From Kingella denitrificans ATCC 33394 (GTDB lineage: Bacteria > Pseudomonadota > Gammaproteobacteria > Burkholderiales > Neisseriaceae), in NCBI RefSeq assembly GCF_000190695.1, contig NZ_GL870929.1, positions 1,385,987 to 1,403,282 of the forward strand: 17,296 bases of DNA, written 5' to 3'. Under the pieces are notes generated by a model. It was not told the DNA's origin. It searched no databases and worked only from the letters and a program-made list of their open reading frames with translations. The translations under genes and the position numbers were made by a program. Shown piece by piece: positions 12,104 to 17,296 of the stretch (positions within the stretch are counted from its first letter, which is position 1; each line of letters begins with the position of its first letter).

Positions 12104-14110
12104 ATGCGAATCCGTTTGAACCAGAATTCTTTATTGCCCTTCATCCAGCAACAAGTGGAAGAACGGCAAGCCTTCACCCTGTTGCTCGGACTGACCTCTT
12201 GGCTGCGCGCCGGCGGCAAAAAGAAAGCGGCCGGCCGGATGGCGGAACTGGTGCAGCTTTGCCGCGAAAACCCCGATTTGTGCGGCAGAACCGCTTCCTT
12301 GCTATGCCAATGGCTGTGCAGCCTGCGCCTGTATCCGCTGTTCATCAGCGTGGGAATTTTCGCGCGGCAAGGCTTTGTGCGCGAATTGAACGAGCGCATT
12401 TACGAACACATCAACCCTGCCTATAAAGACAGCAACAATTTGCGCGACGTATTTTTCCGCCTGTTCAGCAAAGACAGCGACAGCGTGTGGATGCAGACCA
12501 TCCCCGATGCGGACTGGCTGACCCTGTTCGCCCTACTGCGCCGCCACACGCCCGAACAAGAACGCCAAACCGTGCACAACCATTTGCGCCACGAAGGTTT
12601 CCATGCCATTGAAATGCTGTCGATTTGGGTGGCGGCCGAAGCCCTCGAACCCGATTTGGTGCGGCTCGACCCGAACCTGCTCAACCGCGACTCGCCCTTT
12701 GTGGCGCTGCAACGCGAAGTGGCTTCGTGGATTTCCGCCCATTTCCACCAAACGCCGTTTGACGACAGCCACCTGCATGTGATGTTGGCGCAATGCCGTT
12801 CGCAAGTGGACACGTTGCGCAAAAAAGGCGGCGCGGCGGGCGCAGGTTCGTCTTTGCGCGTGGCGCACCTGCTCGAACGCCTGCAACAAACGCTCGACCG
12901 CATCACCCTGCTGCTGAACGTGTTCGCCCCCGCCCAGATACCGCCCAGCTGCGTGCTGAAACTGGCCGGCGTTCTGGCCTATTCCGCCGCCGAACAGCAC
13001 AGCGTGAGACGGCTTTGGAAACGCAGCGTGCGGATGCTTTCGCGCAGCATCACCCAAAACACCAGCGACCACGGCGAACACTACATCGCCCGTTCGCGCA
13101 AAGAATATTGGGGCATTTTGTACAGCGCCGCAGGCGGCGGCGTGCTGATTGCGCTGATGTCGCTGTTCAAACTCTATTTGGGCAAACAAATCGAAAATAA
13201 TTTCTTATACAGCCTGATTTCCGGCCTGAATTACGGCCTGGGCTTCATGCTGATTTTCATGCTTGGCTTCACCGTGGCCACCAAGCAGCCTGCAATGACC
13301 GCTTCGCGCTTTGCCGCCGCTGTGGAAGAAACCGACAAAGGCCCGGTGGTGCAGCAGAAACTCGCGCAGCTGCTGGTGGACGTGTTGCGCTCGCAGATTG
13401 CCGCGGTGGCAGGCAACGTATTGGTGGCCATCAGCGTGGCCATGATAGTTGCGCTGGTCTATGACGCCACCCACGCCTTCCCCCTGCTCAACAAAACCGA
13501 AGTCGGGGCGCAGCTTGATGCCGTCAATCCCCTGAAAGCCACCTTGTGGTATGCCGCCATTGCCGGCGTGTGGCTGTTCTGCTCGGGGATTATTTCGGGC
13601 TATTTCGACAACCGCTGCAACTATCTGAACCTGCGGATGCGCCTGCGCCACCATCCCATATTGAAAATGCTGCTGCCGCAAACCCTGCGCGGCAAGCTGG
13701 CCGACTATTGGCACAACAACTACGGCACGCTGATGGGCAACCTGTGCTTCGGCATGCTGCTGGGCATGACCGGCTTCATCGGCCACGCGCTGGATTTGCC
13801 GTTCGACATCCGCCACGTCGCGTTTTCGTCCGCCAACGTGGGCTATGCCGCCGTGTCGGGCAGCATCGGCATTCTGGTTTTCCTGCAAAGCGTGTTCTTC
13901 GTGCTGCTCATCGGCATGGTGAACCTTGTGGTCAGCTTCTCGATTACGCTGTGGGTGGCGCTGCGTTCGCGCGAAACCAAAATCGACGGCTGGTGGCAAA
14001 TCATCCGCTACGCATGGCTGCAGGTAAAACAAAACCCGCGCTCGCTCTTCCTGCCACCGCAAGAGAACACGGAAAACGCACCTGCCGCCGAGGGCGATGC
14101 AGAAAAATAA
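12104..14110 (+). CDS. gcr: Gcr-family membrane protein (annotated 'site-specific recombinase')
   Basis: The 668-residue protein fits the family named SpecificRecomb in Pfam, of which neisserial Gcr is a member. The N-terminal half (1-about 330) is predicted soluble and helical. The C-terminal half has about six hydrophobic segments: roughly 337-358, 372-393, 432-453, 479-500, 543-563 and 588-620. I see no tyrosine-recombinase R-H-R-Y set and no serine-recombinase motif, so the recombinase label is doubtful; a membrane role fits the sequence better. AAGGA precedes the ATG by about 6 bases. It lies 79 bases after rnb with no convincing terminator between, so the two may be cotranscribed. It ends with a proline- and glutamate-rich tail and a DUS-pair terminator. 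Confidence 0.75.
   Translation: MRIRLNQNSLLPFIQQQVEERQAFTLLLGLTSWLRAGGKKKAAGRMAELVQLCRENPDLCGRTASLLCQWLCSLRLYPLFISVGIFARQGFVRELNERIYEHINPAYKDSNNLRDVFFRLFSKDSDSVWMQTIPDADWLTLFALLRRHTPEQERQTVHNHLRHEGFHAIEMLSIWVAAEALEPDLVRLDPNLLNRDSPFVALQREVASWISAHFHQTPFDDSHLHVMLAQCRSQVDTLRKKGGAAGAGSSLRVAHLLERLQQTLDRITLLLNVFAPAQIPPSCVLKLAGVLAYSAAEQHSVRRLWKRSVRMLSRSITQNTSDHGEHYIARSRKEYWGILYSAAGGGVLIALMSLFKLYLGKQIENNFLYSLISGLNYGLGFMLIFMLGFTVATKQPAMTASRFAAAVEETDKGPVVQQKLAQLLVDVLRSQIAAVAGNVLVAISVAMIVALVYDATHAFPLLNKTEVGAQLDAVNPLKATLWYAAIAGVWLFCSGIISGYFDNRCNYLNLRMRLRHHPILKMLLPQTLRGKLADYWHNNYGTLMGNLCFGMLLGMTGFIGHALDLPFDIRHVAFSSANVGYAAVSGSIGILVFLQSVFFVLLIGMVNLVVSFSITLWVALRSRETKIDGWWQIIRYAWLQVKQNPRSLFLPPQENTENAPAAEGDAEK
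13283..13294 (+). repeat. DUS inside gcr
   Basis: Exact DUS on the coding strand, read as Lys-Gln-Pro-Ala (394-397), directly after a predicted membrane segment. Confidence 0.85.
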
Positions 14111-14122
14111 TCCACGGTTGCG

Positions 14123-14166
14123 AAAGCAGCCTGCACTTTAATTTTGCAAAGTGCAGGCTGCTTTTT
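14123..14166 (+). terminator. DUS-pair terminator after gcr
   Basis: Exact DUS at 14124-14135 (+) and 14152-14163 (complement) extend to a stem with CACTTT and AAAGTG, followed by TTTTT on the + strand. Confidence 0.9.
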
Positions 14167-14279
14167 AATGTTTTGAACCATGCAGCCATTCCAAACCCAT
14201 CGGGGATTCGGCACGGGCATCGGCCCGCAAACAAACGGAACAGCCCAAATTTCTGCTACGCCGTGGAATATGGCGACAA

Positions 14280-14325
14280 AAAAGCAGCCTGCACTTTTGG
14301 AAACTGAGTGTGCAGGCTGCTTTTA
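14280..14325. terminator. DUS-pair terminator after polA
   Basis: Exact DUS at 14282-14293 (+) and 14311-14322 (complement), with A-tract and T-tract outside the stem on both sides. On the minus strand it lies 17 bases past the polA stop, so it probably ends polA. The segment between it and the gcr terminator (14167-14279) holds nothing I can identify. Confidence 0.85.
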
Positions 14326-14341
14326 CATTAAACGGCCATCC

Positions 14342-17122
14342 TCAATGCGCATCGTCCCAATTTTTCCCCGCACCGACTTCCGCCAGCAGCGGCACGGCCA
14401 GCACGCCTTCGCCGACGTCGGACATCCATTGCGGCAACTGCGCTTTGATATGCGCCAATTCGTCTTCCGGCACTTGCAGCACCAGTTCGTCGTGCACCTG
14501 CATGACCAGTTGGGCGGACGATTGTTCGGCGGCCAAAGCAGCCTGCACTTTAATCATGGCGCGTTTGATAAGGTCGGATGCGGTGCCCTGCATGGGCGCG
14601 TTAATGGCGGCGCGTTCGGCGGCGGCACGGCGGATGGCGCTGCCGTGGATATCAGGCAGATACAGGCGGCGGCCGAACAGGGTTTCCACATAGCCCAAAC
14701 TGCGCGCCTGCTCTTTCGTCCGCTCCATGTATTCCGCCACGCCCGTGTAGCGCGCGAAATAGCGTTTGATGAACATTTCCGCCGACATATTGTCAATGCC
14801 GAGGGCTTTGGCCAGTCCGAAGCTGCTCATGCCGTAAATCAGGCCGAAATTGATGGTTTTGGCGTAGCGGCGTTGCTCTGCGGTGATGTGTTCGGGCGGC
14901 ACGCCGAAGACTTCGGCGGCGGTGCGGCGGTGCACGTCTTCGTTGTTTTGGAAAGCAGCCTGCAAGGTCGGGTCGCCGGAAAGGTGTGCCATAATCCGCA
15001 ATTCGATTTGCGAATAGTCGGCCGACACCATCATCTGCCCTTCGGGTGCGCAGAACGCGCGGCGTACGCGGCGGCCTTGTTCGGTGCGGATGGGGATGTT
15101 TTGCAGGTTTGGGTTGTTGCTGGCGAGCCGCCCGGTAATCGCCACGGCCTGCGCGTAATTGGTGTGCACGCGTCCGGTGGCGGGCAAAATCATTTCGGGC
15201 AATTTGTCGGTATAGGTCGATTTGAGTTTGGCCAGGCTACGGTGCTGCAAAATCAGTTTGGGCAATGGAAAATCGTCCGCCAGTTTTTCCAGCACGCTCT
15301 CATCGGTGGAATAGCTGCCGCCGGCGGTTTTTTTAATGCCTTTGGTAGGCAGCCCCATCTGGTTGAACAAAATATCCTGCAACTGCTTGGGCGAATTGAG
15401 GTTGAACGGCTTGCCGGCCAATGCAAACGCTTCGTTTTCCAGCTGCCACAATTCTTTGCCCAGCTGCGCGCTCTGCTGCGCCAGCTCGTTGCTGTCGATG
15501 AACACGCCGTTGCGTTCCATGGCAAACAGCACCTGCGCCACAGGCAGTTCCAGTTCCTGATACATGGCCAGCTGCTTGTCGTCCATCTGCGTGCGCAAAT
15601 GCTGCTCGATGCGGAGGGCGAAATCGGCGTCTTGGCAGGCATATTCGGCCGCCTTGTCCAGCGGCACGTCGGCAAACGGGATTTGCTTTGCGCCTTTGCC
15701 GCACAGGCTTTCGTAGGTGATGGTGGGCAGTTGCAGCCAGCGTTCGGACAATTCGTCCAGCCCGTGCCCCAAGTGGCTTTCCACAATATACGAAGCCAGC
15801 ATCGCATCGCCCGAAATGCCTTGCAGGGCAATGCCGTGGTTGGCGAAAACGTGTTGGTCGTATTTCATATTCTGGCCGATTTTGCCCAGCTGCGGGTTTT
15901 CCAGAAACGGTTGCAGGCTGCTTTTAATGTCCGTCCAATCCAGCTGTTCGGCAAATGTGTGGGCAACGGGGATATACGCCGCATCGCCCGCGCCGAAGGC
16001 AATGCTGATGCCCACCAGCTGCGCCTTCATCGGTTCGAGCGAGGTGGTTTCGGTGTCCAGCCCGATGACGCTGCTGTGCGCCAAGCGTTCGGTAAGGGCG
16101 GCCAGTTGTTCGCGCGTGGTAACGGTCTGATAGTCCAGCCGTTCGGGACGCGGCGCAATGCTGCGTTCGCCGGGTTCGGGAAGTGCAGGCTGCTTTTGAA
16201 CGGTTTTCGCGTCCGAATCGGCAAACAAATCATCCGTGTGCCCTTGCGCCGATTGGTTTTCAGCTTCTTTCAGCCAGGTTTTGAAGCCCAGCCGGCGGAA
16301 ATGCGGCACCAGTTGGGCCCAATCGGGGGCTTTGCGCCGCAAGTCGTCCATGCCGTTGGGCAGTTCGGCGGACAAATCCACATCGGTTTTAATGGTTACC
16401 AATTCGTAGGACAGCGGCAGTTGGGGTAGTGCGGCGCGCAGGTTTTCGCCGATTTTGCCTTTGAAGCCGTCGGCCTGCCGCATGATGTTGTCGAGCGAGC
16501 CGTATTCCGCCAGCCATTTGGCGGCTGTTTTTTCGCCGCATTTTTCCACGCCCGGCACATTGTCCACTTTGTCGCCCATCAGCGCCAGAAAGTCGCGGAT
16601 TTGGTCGGGGCGCACACCGAATTTCTGATATACGCCCTCGCTGTCGAGCGTTTCGTTTTTCATGGTATTGACCAGCGTGATGTGTTCGCTGACCAGTTGC
16701 GCCATATCTTTATCGCCCGTGGAAATGACCACGTTCATCTTTTGCGCGGCAGCCTGCACGGCCAATGTGCCAATCACGTCGTCCGCCTCCACTTGGGGGA
16801 CTTTCAGTACCTTCCAGCCCATCAGCTCCACCAGTTCGGGCAGCATGTCCGCCTGTGGGCGCAAATCGTCGGGCATGGGCGGGCGTGTGGCTTTGTAGTC
16901 TTCAAACAGCTCGTGGCGGAAGTTTTTGCCTTTGGCATCGAACACACAGGCGCAGAAATCGTGTGGCTGCTCGGCACGCAGACGGCGCAGCATATTCAAT
17001 ACGCCGTATACCGCATTCGTGGGCGTGCCGTCGGGCGCGGTCAGGTGGGTCATGGCGTAAAATGCGCGGTAAAGATAGGACGAGCCATCGACAAGGAGCA
17101 AGGTTTTTGGAGTGTCGGTCAT
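14342..17122 (-). CDS. polA: DNA polymerase I
   Basis: Pol I fills gaps and removes RNA primers in replication and repair. I start it at 17122 (MTDTPKTLLLVDGSSYLYRA), giving 926 residues against 928 in E. coli. An in-frame extension to 17293 would translate a DUS hairpin and is not credible. The 5'-3' exonuclease domain covers about 1-285. The proofreading domain (about 330-520) is intact, with Asp356 and Glu358 in LDTETTSL and the YACQDAD motif. Polymerase motif A is SADYSQIELR (Asp702), the O-helix is RRYAKTINFGLIYG (Lys755, Phe759), and motif C is VHDELVLQ (Asp878). The linker near 290-330 contains one of four exact DUS in the gene. No clear ribosome binding site precedes the ATG. It converges on gcr. 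Confidence 0.97.
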   Translation of the reverse strand: MTDTPKTLLLVDGSSYLYRAFYAMTHLTAPDGTPTNAVYGVLNMLRRLRAEQPHDFCACVFDAKGKNFRHELFEDYKATRPPMPDDLRPQADMLPELVELMGWKVLKVPQVEADDVIGTLAVQAAAQKMNVVISTGDKDMAQLVSEHITLVNTMKNETLDSEGVYQKFGVRPDQIRDFLALMGDKVDNVPGVEKCGEKTAAKWLAEYGSLDNIMRQADGFKGKIGENLRAALPQLPLSYELVTIKTDVDLSAELPNGMDDLRRKAPDWAQLVPHFRRLGFKTWLKEAENQSAQGHTDDLFADSDAKTVQKQPALPEPGERSIAPRPERLDYQTVTTREQLAALTERLAHSSVIGLDTETTSLEPMKAQLVGISIAFGAGDAAYIPVAHTFAEQLDWTDIKSSLQPFLENPQLGKIGQNMKYDQHVFANHGIALQGISGDAMLASYIVESHLGHGLDELSERWLQLPTITYESLCGKGAKQIPFADVPLDKAAEYACQDADFALRIEQHLRTQMDDKQLAMYQELELPVAQVLFAMERNGVFIDSNELAQQSAQLGKELWQLENEAFALAGKPFNLNSPKQLQDILFNQMGLPTKGIKKTAGGSYSTDESVLEKLADDFPLPKLILQHRSLAKLKSTYTDKLPEMILPATGRVHTNYAQAVAITGRLASNNPNLQNIPIRTEQGRRVRRAFCAPEGQMMVSADYSQIELRIMAHLSGDPTLQAAFQNNEDVHRRTAAEVFGVPPEHITAEQRRYAKTINFGLIYGMSSFGLAKALGIDNMSAEMFIKRYFARYTGVAEYMERTKEQARSLGYVETLFGRRLYLPDIHGSAIRRAAAERAAINAPMQGTASDLIKRAMIKVQAALAAEQSSAQLVMQVHDELVLQVPEDELAHIKAQLPQWMSDVGEGVLAVPLLAEVGAGKNWDDAH
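14536..14547 (+). repeat. DUS in the 3' part of polA
   Basis: Exact DUS on the non-coding strand; the gene reads it as Val-Gln-Ala-Ala near residues 859-862. Confidence 0.85.
14953..14964 (+). repeat. DUS in the polA polymerase domain
   Basis: Exact DUS on the non-coding strand, read by the gene as Leu-Gln-Ala-Ala-Phe shortly after motif A. Confidence 0.85.
15912..15923 (-). repeat. DUS in the polA proofreading domain
   Basis: Exact DUS on the coding strand, read as Lys-Ser-Ser-Leu-Gln near residues 400-404. Confidence 0.85.
16184..16195 (-). repeat. DUS in the polA interdomain linker
   Basis: Exact DUS on the coding strand, read as Lys-Gln-Pro-Ala near residues 310-313, between the 5' exonuclease and proofreading domains. 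Confidence 0.85.
16749..16758 (+). repeat. DUS 10-base core in polA
   Basis: GCAGCCTGCA is exact but the two leading bases are CG rather than AA. It is possibly a weak or decayed uptake site. Confidence 0.4.
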
Positions 17123-17155
17123 GAGAATCACAAAACGGGTTGGCGAAATAAAGGG

Positions 17156-17161
17156 ATTATA
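17156..17161 (-). promoter_or_regulatory. Possible polA -10 element
   Basis: A consensus TATAAT on the minus strand lies 33 bases before the polA ATG and 6 bases from a DUS arm. The matching -35 position falls at the base of the DUS hairpin (GGGAGT) and is not a good hexamer. Confidence 0.45.
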
Positions 17162-17164
17162 CGC

Positions 17165-17210
17165 AAAAAGCAGCCTGCACTCCCCATATATAATGTGCAG
17201 GCTGCTTTTG
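17165..17210. repeat. Inverted DUS pair upstream of polA
   Basis: Exact DUS at 17168-17179 (+) and 17196-17207 (complement), with A and T tracts outside the stem, so it has the shape of a bidirectional terminator. It lies between the polA promoter candidate and whatever lies beyond the window. Confidence 0.85.
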
Positions 17211-17241
17211 ACGGTTTGCCGAACCATATCCGAACAGAAAT

Positions 17242-17261
17242 AATCCGACAAAATCCGACAA
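17242..17261 (+). repeat. Two tandem copies of AATCCGACAA
   Basis: A perfect 10-base direct duplication near the window edge, in non-coding sequence. The complementary 10-mer also occurs at 8067-8076, upstream of guaB. Confidence 0.6.
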
Positions 17262-17296
17262 AAAACGTCAGTCCATCCGCCAAAATGCCCCAAAAT

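Noticed and set aside
12314..12325. GTGCAGCCTGCG in gcr as a DUS
   Set aside because: It matches only the central bases of the DUS; ordinary codon use (Cys-Ser-Leu-Arg) explains it.
14180..16429. 749-codon open frame on the + strand across polA
   Set aside because: It lies antisense to a full polA with all catalytic motifs, starts in a DUS hairpin region, and its translation is a His/Phe/Gln-rich sequence typical of the reverse of a GC-rich gene.
8613..17210. The frequent inverted repeats as a CRISPR array, MITE or REP family
   Set aside because: Spacing is irregular, units are 12 bases, copies lie inside coding frames as well as in terminators, there are no target-site duplications, and the word matches a known Neisseriaceae DUS dialect.
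17123..17293. 57-residue N-terminal extension of polA
   Set aside because: It would translate the DUS hairpin and the promoter region; homology begins exactly at the ATG at 17122 and the shorter form has the normal length.

Overview
The window is a piece of a Neisseriaceae chromosome. Two independent signs agree. The gene set (comP, a neisserial-type S10 operon, guaB, hemL, RNase II, 'gcr', polA) reads as betaproteobacterial and neisserial. The 12-mer AAGCAGCCTGCA or its complement also occurs exactly 24 times by my hand count. I recall that 12-mer as the DNA uptake sequence (DUS) dialect AA-king3DUS of a Kingella-type lineage, associated with Kingella oralis. Species identity beyond 'Kingella-like Neisseriaceae' is an inference.

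Layout. Positions 2-43 hold the last codons of a + strand type IV pilin, followed by a strong terminator. On the minus strand lies comP (208-675), the minor pilin that binds DUS during natural transformation. Positions 804-5404 hold a minus-strand ribosomal protein operon in the order rplC-rplD-rplW-rplB-rpsS-rplV-rpsC-rplP-rpmC-rpsQ. It has a recognisable promoter and leader at 5428-5524 and a terminator at 731-785. Neither rpsJ nor the spc genes (rplN onward) flank it here. Upstream, also on the minus strand, are a DUF4375/DMP19-like protein (5618-6436) and guaB (6547-8013). Divergent from guaB, on the + strand, come a small secreted DUF4124-like protein (8167-8604), hemL (8716-9999), an RNB-domain exoribonuclease (10117-12024) and the membrane protein conventionally annotated 'site-specific recombinase Gcr' (12104-14110). 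polA (14342-17122, minus) converges on this block.

DUS architecture. Most intergenic gaps outside the ribosomal operon carry two inverted DUS copies, which form hairpins and often serve as terminators. Single copies lie inside reading frames: four in polA, two in rnb, one in gcr and one in the DUF4375 gene. None occurs between 721 and 5576, the ribosomal protein operon and its leader. The most interesting point is that the DUS receptor gene and a dense field of its presumed ligand are in the same 17 kb. The DUS pair just downstream of comP carries a matched variant on both arms, and one gap (6468-6532) mixes a second DUS dialect (AGGCTGCCTGAA) with the resident one in overlapping, mutually exclusive hairpins.

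I found no mobile element, CRISPR array, phage gene, tRNA or rRNA, and no wholly new protein system. No gene-free stretch longer than 300 bases exists; the longest gap (5405-5617) holds the ribosomal operon promoter, its leader and a DUS pair.
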